NCBI GenBank assembly: GCA_963827935.1
Contig: CAWHCN010000023.1
Location: 248,001 to 312,000, forward strand
Length of the DNA stretch: 64,000 bases
DNA from: DATFNV01 sp963827935
GTDB taxonomy: Bacteria > Planctomycetota > Planctomycetia > Gemmatales > Gemmataceae
Reading direction: 5' to 3'
Shown here piece by piece: positions 36,113 to 46,014 of the stretch (the first letter of the stretch is position 1; every line of letters begins with the position of its first letter). The position numbers were made by a program, and so were the translations under genes. The notes beneath the pieces were generated by a model that searched no databases, was not told where the DNA came from, and worked only from the letters and a program-made list of their open reading frames with translations.

Positions 36113-36343
36113 TTACGGCGTTTTGCCGAAGATGTGGCGGAAGAGCCGAGCGGCTTCGCGTTCGCCATCCTCAGTAAAGACGACGGATTTCGCCCCGCTC
36201 CTGGGGTTCGAGATGTAGCCCTTTACATGCAGACGGTCCATCGAAGCCCAGTCATGGCCTTTCCAAGCGTGGGTTCCGTCGTGTACGGTCAGGTAGAGAA
36301 AGGCAAGAACCGCATCGTCCACTTTGTCTTCGTCGTAGTCCAT
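36113..36343 (-). CDS. DUF6429-like small protein
   Basis: A 76-residue protein has MDYDEDKVDDAVLAFLYLTV, then AWKGHDWASMDRLHVKGYIS, then AKSVVFTEDGE. This resembles a winged-helix-like family often listed as DUF6429, frequent in bacterial accessory regions. Function unknown. It stands apart from the toxin-antitoxin pair by about 65 bases. Confidence 0.65.
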   Translation of the reverse strand: MDYDEDKVDDAVLAFLYLTVHDGTHAWKGHDWASMDRLHVKGYISNPRSGAKSVVFTEDGEREAARLFRHIFGKTP

Positions 36344-36360
36344 CGCCTGCTGTGCTCCCG

Positions 36361-36762
36361 CTAAGGCGTCAGCGGCCTCGGCACCGATTCTTCATCAGGC
36401 GGAACAAATGGTTCGAGGAATCTCGGCAGGAATTCCGGCTCGTCCCAATGGCCAGCGTAATCCTCTCCACCGCTGAATACCAAACGCATCGCTTCATCGT
36501 TGTCCAGGCTCATCAGAACGGTGTACAGTTTGTTGACAACCTGCTTCATCAGCTTCTTCATCTCTTCATCGCTGATACGGGATAACTCGTTCCAGGGAAT
36601 CTCCCGACCGGGAGTGACCACTTTAACGTCTGACCAATCGCCGGTTCTGGAGATTGGTGATTTGCCGGCATGCAAGTCCTCCAGGAACGTGTTGCGCACA
36701 CATAGGACAGCCAAGGCCTTGGCCAGCTTCGCGGAGTATTGCTGTTGCGACTTTGTGTTCAT
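36361..36762 (-). CDS. Unknown protein
   Basis: A 133-residue protein starts MNTKSQQQYSAKLAKALAVL and contains a helical block (SDEEMKKLMKQVVNKLYTVL) and an acidic, proline-rich tail. Composition is natural and the frame is unbroken. It lies 17 bases upstream of the DUF6429-like gene on the same strand, so they may be co-transcribed. I do not recognise it. Confidence 0.65.
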   Translation of the reverse strand: MNTKSQQQYSAKLAKALAVLCVRNTFLEDLHAGKSPISRTGDWSDVKVVTPGREIPWNELSRISDEEMKKLMKQVVNKLYTVLMSLDNDEAMRLVFSGGEDYAGHWDEPEFLPRFLEPFVPPDEESVPRPLTP

Positions 36763-36880
36763 GCGATATGCCTATAGCATACTGGTGGCCCAAGCACAAT
36801 ACAAAAAAGGTTTGACTCACAGGGTCTTTCACGCCAGACTGACGAGCGTCTCGGTATCGCACCTCGAACAAGGATCAGTC

Positions 36881-37077
36881 ATGCCCCGTCCCATTCCACC
36901 AGGCTATGAAAGCAAATACGCGGATTTCATTCGGCTCTGCGCAAAGCGAAGGCCGATAACGTCGAGCACGTTGTTATCGGCGAGCCGTGGGTTTTGGGGG
37001 ATACATATGACGAGATCATCGAAAGCCTATCGCGTCTGGCAGAAGCCGGCTTGGCACTCCACGTTGGTAGCCGGTGA
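36881..37077 (+). pseudogene. Short unknown protein with one frame break
   Basis: ATG 36881 follows AGGATCAGTC. The first part reads MPRPIPPGYESKYADFIRLC. A one-base shift near 36945 continues AKADNVEHVVIGEPWVLGD and ends ALHVGSR at 37077. The joined product is about 65 residues and looks natural, with a compact alpha/beta pattern. Function unknown. Confidence 0.5.
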
Positions 37078-37150
37078 CTTGCATCCCCTTTGGGGAGCAC
37101 AGTTTATGCCTCATCTTCGTGAGTGCTGGTAGGTTTCTTGGTTAGCTTAG

Positions 37151-38816
37151 TTGGACAGCCCACTTTCTGTCATGGTTGACACGTAAGTGCAGCTAACACA
37201 GGAAGTTGGGGTTGCGTGATAGAGTAAAGAAAGACGATCCTCCGTGTTCGCTAATTCCTGGAAGGAATACCACGGAGGATCGTCAGGATGACGCTGAAGC
37301 AGATTGCCAGTCTCGGCAAGGAGTTGGCCAAGTTTCTGAGGCTGTTCGTCGGCCGGTTTCGCAGCCGCCCCGGTTTCGCCCTGTTGGCCGTGTATGTCCA
37401 GGGGCTCCTGTCGAACCTACAACGCAAAAACATCGAGGCCATGGCCTTGGAGCTGGGTACGGCACCGCGGACTCTACAACGTTTCGTGGAATCGATCAAG
37501 TGGGATGAGACCGGCGTGCGCGATGACTGCCAGCGTTTGGTGGCCCGCGAACATGCTCATGCGGAGGCGATCGGTTGCCTCGACGAATCGGGAACGGCCA
37601 AGAGCGGTAGCCATACGGCGGGTGCCGCACGGCAGTGGCTGGGCAGTTGTGGCAAAGTCGACAACGGTGTCGTCGGCGTGCATCTGAGCTACAGCAGCCC
37701 CGGCTTTCAGTGTCTGCTCGACAGCGCGGTCTACCTGCCCCGGGATTGGGCCGACGATCCGGAGCGTCGAAAAAAAATTACATCCCCAAAGAGGTCGTGT
37801 TCCGTACCAAGCCGCAAATCGCCCTGGAGTTGATCGACCGCGCCTTGGCCAACGGTGTGCGCGTCCAGGCCTGGACGTTTGACGAAGGCTACGGCCGCGA
37901 CACGGCCTTTCTGGACGGTCTGGAACAGCGTGGACAGGTATTCGTGGGCGAAGTGCCGGCGAACTTCCGCGGCTGGCTGAAAAAGCCCCAGGTGCTTCGG
38001 AGCGGTCGGTCGCGGCGGCGCGGCCGCAAAAGGACCTATCCGCGGCTGGCGGCGCGAAGCCGGCGCGGCAGCGAAGTGCGAAACCTGGCACGCTATTCGC
38101 CCGTCTTTCGCCAGCAGAAGTGGCAGCGCTACCGCATCAAGGACACCCAGCACGGCCCCGAAGTCTGGGAGGTGAAATGGGCGAAGCTCTGGCGCAAGGG
38201 ACTCGATGGCCTGCCGGGGCGTCGGCACTGCTTGCTCGTAGCACGCAACGTTTTGACCAATGAGGTGAAATACTTCCTATCCAATCGTGTGCCCGGGGAG
38301 CGTGGCATTCCGCTACGGCGGTTACTGCGTGTGGCCTTTGGGCGTTGGTCGGTGGAAAGCTGCTTTCGCCAGGCCAAAGAGGAACTGGGCTTGGACCATT
38401 ACGAAGTTCGCGGCTGGCGTTGCTTGCACCGGCACTGTTACCTGACGCAACTGACCCACCTGTTTTGCGCCCGCATGCGTCAGCAGTTCGACGCCGCAAC
38501 GACGCACGACGACCCGCTGGAACACCTGACGACAGAACAAGTGCGACGAGCCATGAACACCTGGTTAGAGACAGCACAGGGGCGACTGACAAAAGCGGCA
38601 CGCTTCCAACGAGAGTTAGCCAAGCAGCAGTATTACCAGCGTCGCAATGCGCAGGCCCAGCGCTCTCACGTGAAAACGCGCATGGCTCAACTGCGATCCT
38701 TGGGCATCGATGTCGATCGGATCAAATCGTGCATCCCCCAATCGCCGACCTGATCGGCTATACTGTTCTCAATGTTGGACTTCCGCCATTGCAACAAGGA
38801 AAGTGGCGCTGTCCAA
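37151..38816 (+). mobile_element. IS701-like insertion sequence, 1,666 bases
   Basis: The ends TTGGACAGC-CCACTTTC (left) and TTGGACAGCGCCACTTTC (complement of right) are inverted repeats. The 4-base target duplication TTAG flanks both ends (37147-37150 and 38817-38820), as usual for IS701. Confidence 0.95.
37288..38753 (+). CDS. IS701-family transposase with a poly-A -1 frameshift site
   Basis: Frame 0 starts at ATG 37288 (MTLKQIASLGKELAKFLRLF) and carries the first catalytic aspartate in GCLDESGTAKSGSHTAG. At CGA AAA AAA ATT (37768-37779) the frame fails. A -1 shift on the run of eight A gives ERRKKNYIPKEVVFRTKPQ and the rest of the DDE domain (WTFDEGYG, and E in RWSVESCFRQAKEELGLDHY). The full product is about 488 residues. 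The run of A in a GC-rich gene argues for programmed slippage. Confidence 0.9.
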
Positions 38817-39967
38817 TTAGGCTTCCGTACGTTGATGGCCGCCGCATCCAGCCTGTTCTTGATGTGGGCGGCGTAGAATTTCTCGATCATCTCCACGCTG
38901 GTGCGGCAGTTCTTGGCGATTTGATAGATGTCGGCGCCCTCCATGAGACGCATGCAGATGTAGGTGTGCCGGAGGCTGTAGGCCGTGCGCCGCCGCCCAT
39001 CACGGTCGAATTTCAAGTTCAGCTCGTCCAGAACCGTGTTGAGCATATCACGAGGGGTCGTGCCGAATACCTTATCCGTCGGCTGTGGCTGGTTGCGCTT
39101 CCGCAACCGCTGAAAGGGCATGACCGCTCCCGTCATGCTCTTGCAGTAGCCTACACCGCGCTTCCCGCGCACTTCGATTTCGAGGATGCGTTCGCCCGTT
39201 GCTTCATCGGTGACGATGGCAACGTCTCGAAATTCGAGGCGGGCGGCCTCGTCTGGCCTCAAGCCGGTGTTCGCCATGAAGAGAACATAGTCGTGGAAAT
39301 TCTCCCGTTGTGTCTTGCCATAGGTACTTACCGCATGTTTCGCGCGTTCACGCGTGGCCTGGTAAAGCCGCTTGTATTCTTCAGGCGAGAACCATGCCCG
39401 GTGTGAAATCTTACCCGATGTCCGGTAAGGTGCGGAAAGATCAGGCACGTAAGCCAGCCAGCCGTGTCGGTAGGCGGTCTTGAGCACTTGCCGCAACGTG
39501 ACGATCTCAATGTGAAGTGTACCGCGCGCCGGTCGCTTGGGCTGGCCCGTCACTTTATCAACGCGGGAGGCCATGCGATGGATGCGGTATTCCTGCACCA
39601 GACCTGGCGTAATCTCGGACACAAGCTTGTCACCAAAGAATGGCAGCAGGTGAACCCGCAGTTTTCCCTGGAGCATTTGCACATATTGCGGACTGCGCTC
39701 GCCGCTAGTGATTGCCTCATATTCAAGCAAGAACTGGTCGGCGGCCTGCTTGAACGTTTTGCCGACCTTAAGCATTCCCGCCCGACTCTTGCCCATGAGT
39801 CCCAGATACCAGTCCTGGGCGAAGTCTTTCGCATGGGCAAGGCTTTCTTCCTTCGTGGAGACACGCCAGTTTTTCCCCGCCATGTATGTTGAGCATTGCC
39901 AACAGCCACTGTTTTCTCTACGATAGACATGCAGTTTTCCACCCATCAAGTCATGGTTCTCCGGCAT

Positions 39968-40646
39968 GTTTAACTCCTCCTGCTCAAAGATGTGCAAATT
40001 GTGTAAGGGATGTGTAAGCCTATTTCTGAGCACTGTCAACCGGAAACGCGTTGGTATTTATGGTTTATTTGGCCTGTTGTAGTTTGAAGAAATATACTTT
40101 GAGTATCGTGTGGTGAAACGTAATGGCTTGATGTATATATAGAAAAACATGGCATGTGCTGTGTATGTGTAAGAGAGTGTGTAAGAAATGGCCTGTTATT
40201 GCGGTTTTGTAGTTGCTCGCTCCTGTTTTCACCCCAACAGGTAGTAGTGGTGTTGATTTGATGCAAGAATAGTGGTCAGCCCTTCATAAGATGCCGGATT
40301 GGTGGTAGAAGGCAGTAAACCTGAGAAGGCGCGTTTTGTCAAACGTGTGAGGCCAAGTTTCCGAATAGCCAGCACCTCGGCTCGACGCCTCGGAAAGCTC
40401 AGCGGTTCCGGCCCCCCGGCAGGAACCTGTTGCTGCGTTTCTATTCGGAAACGCAGCGGCGGGGTAGCTAAACAACACAACCCCCTGGCCCATGCGGCTG
40501 CAAAAGATGGCCTGCCAGGACGGGTGCCCCATGTGTCCCCCAGGTCTGTCAAGGACGTTCCGAAGAAAAATGCAGGCGGAAGAAAAGCATTCTTACCGAG
40601 GGGTGGCATTTCGGCGGCGATTGAGTGGCATTGAGCAAGGTCTTTC
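39968..40646. other. Non-coding region between integrase and relaxase, candidate oriT part
   Basis: An AT-rich section (about 40040-40200) is followed by perfect 12-base inverted repeats GTTTCCGAATAG (40357-40368) and CTATTCGGAAAC (40441-40452). Between them GGTTCC and GGAACC can pair. The region continues across the inserted ISL3 element to the relaxase gene at 42051. Inverted repeats next to a MobF relaxase gene are where oriT would be expected. No gene is supported here. Confidence 0.4.
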
Positions 40647-41960
40647 GGTTCATCCGACTAACGCGTGCTTTGTTTGGTGGATGGCGAGGATCTTCAGTTT
40701 GAAGAATGCCTGATCGCGGAAGCCATAGGCTTGGCGCTTCATCAGTTGGATCTTGTTGTTGGTGCCCTCCAAGGGGCCGGTCGAGATCGGATAATCGTAG
40801 TAGTTCAAGACTCCCTCCTGGTGTTTCTCGAGGGTGTTGGCAAACTGGATTAGGATGCGAACGCCCGAAGCACGAGCCCGCGCCAGCCAGTCACGCAGCA
40901 CCCGCCGCGCCGTCCGCTTGTCAGGCTGCGACCAGATCTGCCGCAGATCTTCCTTGAGGTAGTAGGCGATGGCCAACGGCTTGTTCAAGCGTAAGGCATC
41001 CTCCAGCCGCTGCTGTTCGTTGCGGTCCTCATCGAGGTTCTCCGGATTCTTGAGCAGCAGCCAGCGCGTACCCTTGAGGAGCCTGCGTTCCTGCTCACTG
41101 CTGGCCTGGTGATAGAGCTGCCGCCGCAAGGCACTGAGCTTCTCGTTGAACAGCTTGATCACGTGGAAGTGATCGAAGACATGCACCGCCGCAGGCAGGT
41201 TGTCGCGTACGGCCCGGATGTAGGCGGCCGACATGTCGGTGGCCACGGCCTGGACCTTGGCCCGGGCCCGACGCAACCGTTTCCAGAAGGGTTTCAGGGC
41301 GTCAACGCCCTTGCCGTCGCCGACAAACACCACGGCGCCACTGAGCAGGTTGAGCACCACGGTCACGTAGTGATGCCCCTTGCCGATGGCAATTTCGTCG
41401 ATGGCGATTTGCCGCAACTTGTGCAGCTTGGGCTTGCCGAAGCGGCGTTGGAGGTTCTTGGCCTGGATGTCTTTGATGGTGTCCCAACCGACCTGCAGGT
41501 GATCGGCCACGTCCTTGATAGTCATGCGCCGGGACAGCTCCAGGGCATAGCGCTCGAAGGACCGGGTGTAGCGCTTCTTGGGGTCGGCAAAGCCGATCTT
41601 GACCTGGCGGACGCGGTCACAGACGGGGCACCAGACGCGGGCGACATCGAGGGTCACGAAGGTCGGTTTGCTGCCGATGGGCACCATGCGGAAGGTGCGT
41701 TCCTCATGGCCGTGAACCCAGACATCGTCGCAGTCGCATTGCGGACAGCGGAGGCGTTCCCGGGGTTGGCGGATACGGAACGTCACCTGCCCCTCCTGAA
41801 ATTGCTGGCTGACATAGTGGTAGCCGACGATGCCGAAGGCGTGATACAGTAGGCTGGTGGACATGTGTCTTCCTCTTCAGGGAGCTTGTTGGCGTAACTC
41901 CATGAAAGGAAGCCCTGTCCACCTTTTCAAGGACCACTACACGCGATTGCCGGATGAACC
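40647..41960 (-). mobile_element. Second ISL3-like insertion sequence, 1,314 bases
   Basis: Terminal inverted repeats begin GGTTCATCCG and remain similar through CGCGTG with a few mismatches. The 8-base target duplication GGTCTTTC is at 40639-40646 and 41961-41968. It sits in the non-coding region upstream of the relaxase. Confidence 0.95.
40650..41864 (-). CDS. ISL3-family transposase, intact
   Basis: A complete 404-residue transposase starts at 41864 (MSTSLLYHAFGIVGYHYVSQ). An N-terminal zinc region has CPQCDCDDVW and CPVCDRVR. A helix-turn-helix includes TIKDVADHLQVGWDTIKDI. The DDE domain has IAIDEIAIGKGHHY, ATDMSAAYI and GTNNKIQLMKRQAYGF. Unlike the ISL3 transposase at 13810 it has no poly-A site and no frame break, a useful internal control. 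Confidence 0.95.
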   Translation of the reverse strand: MSTSLLYHAFGIVGYHYVSQQFQEGQVTFRIRQPRERLRCPQCDCDDVWVHGHEERTFRMVPIGSKPTFVTLDVARVWCPVCDRVRQVKIGFADPKKRYTRSFERYALELSRRMTIKDVADHLQVGWDTIKDIQAKNLQRRFGKPKLHKLRQIAIDEIAIGKGHHYVTVVLNLLSGAVVFVGDGKGVDALKPFWKRLRRARAKVQAVATDMSAAYIRAVRDNLPAAVHVFDHFHVIKLFNEKLSALRRQLYHQASSEQERRLLKGTRWLLLKNPENLDEDRNEQQRLEDALRLNKPLAIAYYLKEDLRQIWSQPDKRTARRVLRDWLARARASGVRILIQFANTLEKHQEGVLNYYDYPISTGPLEGTNNKIQLMKRQAYGFRDQAFFKLKILAIHQTKHALVG

Positions 41961-42006
41961 GGTCTTTCCTCGACAACGCCAGGCGGGCTGGGGGACACAC
42001 AATATA

Positions 42007-42037
42007 GTTAAGATTTCGTTAAGGATTTTGTGATAGT
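42007..42037 (+). promoter_or_regulatory. Promoter region of the full-length relaxase
   Basis: GTTAAG occurs twice, at 42007 and 42018, one helical turn apart. TTAAGA (42008-42013) and GATAGT (42032-42037) make a plausible -35/-10 pair with 18 bases between them. The layout matches the promoter of the decayed relaxase at 33758, so the duplication seems to have included the promoter. Confidence 0.4.
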
Positions 42038-42050
42038 CTAAAATAAAGGC

Positions 42051-44741
42051 ATGATCCGGATCACGCAACAGGATAATGCCAAGGCCGCCAAGTCGTACTA
42101 CACGACGGCAGATTACTACAGCGAAGGACAGGAACTGGTCGGTGCGTGGGGCGGCAAGGGCGCGTCCCGGCTCGGGCTGGAAGGCACTGTGGATAAGGCG
42201 TCCTTCGAGAGGCTGTGCGACAATCTTCATCCGATGACCGGAGAGCCGCTGACGGTGCGAACGCGCACCGAGCGGACGGTCGGGTACGATTTCACGTTCT
42301 CGGTGCCGAAGTCGGTCTCATTGCTGTACGCCCTGAGCGGCGACCAAGAGATCCTGAGTGCGTTCCGGGGGGCCGTCGATGCGACGATGCGCGACATCGA
42401 AGCGGAGATGAAAACCCGCGTCCGCATGGGCCGCCAGGACACGGACCGCACCACGGGCAACATGGTCTGGGCGGAATTCATCCACACCACCTCCCGGCCT
42501 GTTGATGGCGTCCCCGATCCGCAATTGCACGCCCATGTGTTCGCGTTCAATACGACCTTTGACGACGAGGAACATCGCTGGAAGGCCGGCCAGTTCCGCG
42601 AACTGAAACGGGACGCCCCGTATTTCCAGGCGGCATTCCGCGTCCGGCTTGCCGGCAAGCTCCAGGACATGGGCTTCGGGGTTGAGCGGAAACGCGACGA
42701 TTTCGAGATCGCGGGGATTCCGAAGGATGTGCTGGGCCGCTTTTCGCGGCGAACGGCCATCATTGAGAAAGTAGCCAGGGAGAAGGGCATCACTGATCCC
42801 GACCGCAAGGCCGAACTGGGGGCCGAGACGCGGGAAAGGAAAGATTCCGCCCTGAGCTGGGAAGGCTTACGCAAGGAATGGAACACGCGACTCAGCGACA
42901 AGGAACGCAAGGTGCTGGCGGCTGTTCACCGCCGCGAGCGTGCGTTTGCGAGGCCGGCGCGTGGAGAGGAACTGGCGGTCGATCACGCCCTTGAGCATAG
43001 CTTCGTGCGCGAGGCCGTCGTGCCGGAACGCAAGCTGGTCACCGAAGCCCTGAAACGCGGCATCGGGGCGGTCACGGTCGAGGGCGTAACGCAGGAGATG
43101 CGTGACCGGCCCTTGATTCGCAGCGATGTGGACGGGCGCAGGATGGCGACAACGAAAGAGATGCTGGCCCTGGAATCGAAGCTGCTGGACTTTGCCCGCC
43201 AGGGGCGTGGGCGTTGCCGGCCGCTGGGTGATCCGCAGCGGCCAGTCTCCCGCGACTGGCTCAACGACGGGCAAAAGGCTGCCGTCAGCCATGTGCTCGG
43301 TTCCCGCGACCGCGTGATGATTATCCGCGGCGTCGCCGGGACAGGAAAAACCACGCTGGAACAGGAGATCGGCGAGGCGTTGGCCGAAGCCGGCAAGCCG
43401 GTGGTTGCCCTGGCCCAGTCGGTGAAGGCCAGCCGGGAAGTGCTGCGAAACGAAGCCGGCTTCGCGAGCGCCGACACGGTGGCCAGGTTCCTCAAAGATG
43501 AGGAGATGCAGGAAGCCGCCCGCAATGGCGTCATCCTCATCGATGAGGCCAGCCAGCTCGGCACGCGCGACATGCTCTCCGTGTTCGAGGCGGCTGAACG
43601 GTTAAATGCTCGCGTGCTGCTCGTGGGTGACCGCCGCCAGCACCGCAGCGTCACGGCCGGTGAACCGCTCAAGCTGCTGGAGGAGACGGCCGGGCTGAAA
43701 GTCGCGGAGGTAACGGAGATTCTCCGCCAGAAGGGCGACTACAAGAAGGCCGCTCAAGCGTTGAGCGAGGGCAAGATCGAGGAGGCATTCGAGGAACTCG
43801 ACAAGCTCGGCTGGATCAAGGAAGTGCCCGACGCTGACCGGTACAAGGAACTGGCCGCTGCCTATCTTTCCGCCGCCGCCGAAAAGAGGAAGGACGGAAC
43901 GGCGAAGTCGGCCCTGGCGGTCAGCCCGACGCACGCCGAGGCGGCCCGGATCACGCAGGCGATCCGCGATGGCCTCAAGGCGAAAGGCAAGCTGAGGCAG
44001 GAACGCATCGTCACCGCATGGATTCCGGCACACCTGACCGACGCCCAGAAAACCGACGCCACCGAATTTGACCTCGGCGACCTGATTCAGTTTCACCAGA
44101 ACGCGGCCGGCTACAAGAAAGGATCGCGGCTGCTCGTCGGCGAGGCGATGCAGGTGCCGACAGACCTTGCGAAACGGTTCGAGCTGTACCGGCCGACGCA
44201 GCTCGCCCTGGCCATCGGAGACCGGGTGCGGGTGACGGCCGGCGGCAAGACAAAAGACGGCAAGCGATTCAGCAACGGATCACTGCTGACCGTTCAGGGG
44301 TTCACCAACCGGGGCGACATCATCGTGGGTCACGGCCGGGTCCTCGACCGGGATTTCGGCCACCTGACGCACGGCTATGTGGTCACGAGCCATGCCAGCC
44401 AGGGCGTAACCGTCGATAAAGTGTTTATCGGCATGTCCAGCGAATCGTTCCCGGCAACCTACCAGCGGACGGGCTACGTCGCCGTGACGCGCGGCAGGGA
44501 ACAAGCCCAGATTTTCACGGACGACAGGAAAGAACTGCTGAAGGCAATTACCCGGACAGACGATGCGTTGTCGGCGACAGAGCTGTCGGAGTCCACGCCG
44601 CCGAAGCCAGCGGCGCGAAATGGGAAGATGAAGCGCCAGGCCTTTGGACGCGGCCATGCCGTCTTTGGCCAGCGGCCCGCATCCATGCAGCCGGGCGCCG
44701 CAAGAGACGGGGTGGAAAGAGGAATCGACCATGAGCAATAA
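42051..44741 (+). CDS. MobF relaxase-helicase (TrwC/TraI type)
   Basis: A complete 896-residue protein. Residues 1-300 form the relaxase domain, with tyrosine pairs SYYTTADYY (16-23) and the three-histidine metal motif DPQLHAHVFAFN (156-167). This domain nicks oriT and stays linked to the 5' end. From about residue 400 a superfamily-1 helicase follows, with IRGVAGTGKTTLEQEI (Walker A), VILIDEASQLGT (motif II), LLVGDRRQHRSV (motif III) and TYQRTGYVAVTRGRE (motif VI). It would unwind and pilot the strand during transfer. No type IV secretion genes are in the window, so the element may be mobilizable rather than self-conjugative. Confidence 0.95.
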   Translation: MIRITQQDNAKAAKSYYTTADYYSEGQELVGAWGGKGASRLGLEGTVDKASFERLCDNLHPMTGEPLTVRTRTERTVGYDFTFSVPKSVSLLYALSGDQEILSAFRGAVDATMRDIEAEMKTRVRMGRQDTDRTTGNMVWAEFIHTTSRPVDGVPDPQLHAHVFAFNTTFDDEEHRWKAGQFRELKRDAPYFQAAFRVRLAGKLQDMGFGVERKRDDFEIAGIPKDVLGRFSRRTAIIEKVAREKGITDPDRKAELGAETRERKDSALSWEGLRKEWNTRLSDKERKVLAAVHRRERAFARPARGEELAVDHALEHSFVREAVVPERKLVTEALKRGIGAVTVEGVTQEMRDRPLIRSDVDGRRMATTKEMLALESKLLDFARQGRGRCRPLGDPQRPVSRDWLNDGQKAAVSHVLGSRDRVMIIRGVAGTGKTTLEQEIGEALAEAGKPVVALAQSVKASREVLRNEAGFASADTVARFLKDEEMQEAARNGVILIDEASQLGTRDMLSVFEAAERLNARVLLVGDRRQHRSVTAGEPLKLLEETAGLKVAEVTEILRQKGDYKKAAQALSEGKIEEAFEELDKLGWIKEVPDADRYKELAAAYLSAAAEKRKDGTAKSALAVSPTHAEAARITQAIRDGLKAKGKLRQERIVTAWIPAHLTDAQKTDATEFDLGDLIQFHQNAAGYKKGSRLLVGEAMQVPTDLAKRFELYRPTQLALAIGDRVRVTAGGKTKDGKRFSNGSLLTVQGFTNRGDIIVGHGRVLDRDFGHLTHGYVVTSHASQGVTVDKVFIGMSSESFPATYQRTGYVAVTRGREQAQIFTDDRKELLKAITRTDDALSATELSESTPPKPAARNGKMKRQAFGRGHAVFGQRPASMQPGAARDGVERGIDHEQ

Positions 44742-45243
44742 GCCTCCACATCAGGATCGATCTCGACGAAACCCTCCTCCGGCGGGGATTACCGCGTACT
44801 TGCAGACAAAAGAAGGGGAGGCCGAGGGAACCGAGGATTCGTGCGAAGCGTTTGGCTATTTGCGAGGAATCCGCGACCAGTCCACTTCCGTGGAGTTCCG
44901 CTTCCGCAATGGCAACAGCACCTGGTTTCCTTACGGCTGGATGGGACCCTGGCAGTACAATCCCAGCGAGGGCCTGCTATTGAAGTTCTCCGGGGACCTC
45001 GTGTACCTGGTTCTGATCCGGGGCAGCAATCTCGACAAGCCGCTCAAGGAAGGCGCCATCAATCTCACTCACGCCGGCCTGCAAAGGCATCGCGTGCTGT
45101 GGGTACGCGAAATGAGCAAAGAGGAAATCTGTCAAGTGGGCGAGACGGGACCGACCATCGACAGCATCGACATCGCGGAGTTCGAGTCGCATGCCGCCCT
45201 CAAGGAATGGGTCGGTACGCACGCTCCGGCGTTTCTCCGGTGA
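44731..45243 (+). CDS. Unknown protein downstream of the relaxase
   Basis: The ATG at 44731 overlaps the relaxase end and follows GGAAAGAGGAATCGACC. The product has 170 residues. A central region, FRNGNSTWFPYGWMGPWQYN, and then GLLLKFSGDLVYLVLIRG, looks like a small beta-rich domain. The coupling suggests a role linked to transfer or to the host response after entry, but I know no family. Confidence 0.7.
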   Translation: MSNKPPHQDRSRRNPPPAGITAYLQTKEGEAEGTEDSCEAFGYLRGIRDQSTSVEFRFRNGNSTWFPYGWMGPWQYNPSEGLLLKFSGDLVYLVLIRGSNLDKPLKEGAINLTHAGLQRHRVLWVREMSKEEICQVGETGPTIDSIDIAEFESHAALKEWVGTHAPAFLR

Positions 45244-45487
45244 GGAAGCTGCTTACCGCCCGCGTCCGTGACCTCGGCCTTTCGCCGAATGGTCGAAGGG
45301 CGGACATAATAGGCCCCCCGCCACCATTCCATTATGGTTTCGGACTTCTGAAGGGTTGTCGGGTCGGTTGGGGACAATGGCCGCATGGCCTTTGCTAAGG
45401 CTATGAACGCTGAAATCAATCCCTTTGGCCTTAGAAGCGGGCGGGCGCAGTTCGCTTCTCCAGGGCCGGTTTGCATGCCGATTACCA

Positions 45488-45560
45488 CGGGCGATTCATC
45501 TCTCCTTCGACCTCAAGCACGTTATCCTCCGCTTGCCGCTTACATCGCGGTGTCCCGCAT
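45488..45560. repeat. Copy of the integrase 3'-end sequence
   Basis: About 72 bases match 55376-55447 with roughly ten differences. Shared blocks include GACCTCAAGCACGTTA, CCTCCGCTTGCCGCTT and CATCGCGG, then GTCCCGCATG. The second copy covers the end of an integrase remnant. This could be a scar of an earlier integrase gene, or one of two attachment sites bracketing 45.5-55.4 kb. Confidence 0.55.
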
Positions 45561-45743
45561 GAGACGGCGATGAAGGGCGATGAGGTGATGCCGGGCGTCA
45601 GGGACATTGGGGAAATCGAGCAGCGGGTTGTCGAACCGCCCTACCCAGGCGCGAACCACCCGCTCGGCGCACTCTAGGAACGTCTCAGGCCGATCGGCGA
45701 CCTCCGCGACTGACCAGGGCGAGCGCATCGAAGCAATCCCCAT
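45540..45743 (-). CDS. Small unknown protein ending in the integrase-like repeat
   Basis: A 67-residue frame starts at 45743 (MGIASMRSPWSVAEVADRPE) and continues ERVVRAWVGRFDNPLLDFP. The last residues, MRDTAM, parallel MRDAAM in the integrase remnant at 55409, then a stop follows. The composition looks natural, so this may be a chimera formed when the integrase end was joined to another gene. Function unknown. Confidence 0.45.
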   Translation of the reverse strand: MGIASMRSPWSVAEVADRPETFLECAERVVRAWVGRFDNPLLDFPNVPDARHHLIALHRRLMRDTAM

Positions 45744-45951
45744 AGCGGGGTTAGCAGTTTAGTTCAACGAGTCTTATCGGAATTGCCGGCGTGCCGTAGT
45801 GTGGAGGCTACGGCCGTGTATCGCACTTCAGTTGACGCTCGCGTCGAGATAGCCTGGTTGCAGGCTGTCAATGGTATTGCCGGATGCATACTTATGACGG
45901 GCCGATGTATCAATACATTATTATTGGTCAGATGGTTGAAGTAAACTTAGT

Positions 45952-46014
45952 TTTGTGATTGAACCTGTCACAAATCTATGCTAAGATTGAAGTGTATTGC
46001 GTTCTTACGATAAC
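45952..46014 (+). promoter_or_regulatory. Palindrome and promoter of the 46028 gene
   Basis: Arms TTTGTGA (45952-45958) and TCACAAA (45968-45974) form an operator-like palindrome. A -35 box TTGAAG (45987-45992) and a -10 box GATAAC (46009-46014) are 16 bases apart. The start codon follows 13 bases after the -10. Confidence 0.45.

Larger units (their letters stand above)
37104..39967 (-). pseudogene. int: Tyrosine integrase, last residues cut off by an IS701 insertion
   Basis: The start at 39967 (MPENHDLMGGKLHVYRRENS) follows AGGAGGAGTTAAAC. The core-binding domain precedes a catalytic domain with TGLRPDEAARLEF (Arg I), YSLRHTYICM (H-x-x-R region) and the nucleophile tyrosine in IEKFYAAH. An IS701 element at 37151-38816 interrupts it after AAINVRKP. 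Removing the IS and one TTAG copy restores NVRKPKLTKKPTSTHEDEA and a stop at 37104. All catalytic residues lie before the insertion, so the truncated protein, which picks up about 38 residues of IS-encoded tail, may still be active. It probably integrates one of the nested elements. Confidence 0.9.

Noticed and set aside
45952..45974. TTTGTGA ... TCACAAA as a CRP site
   Set aside because: The spacer between TGTGA and TCACA is nine bases, not the six expected for CRP.
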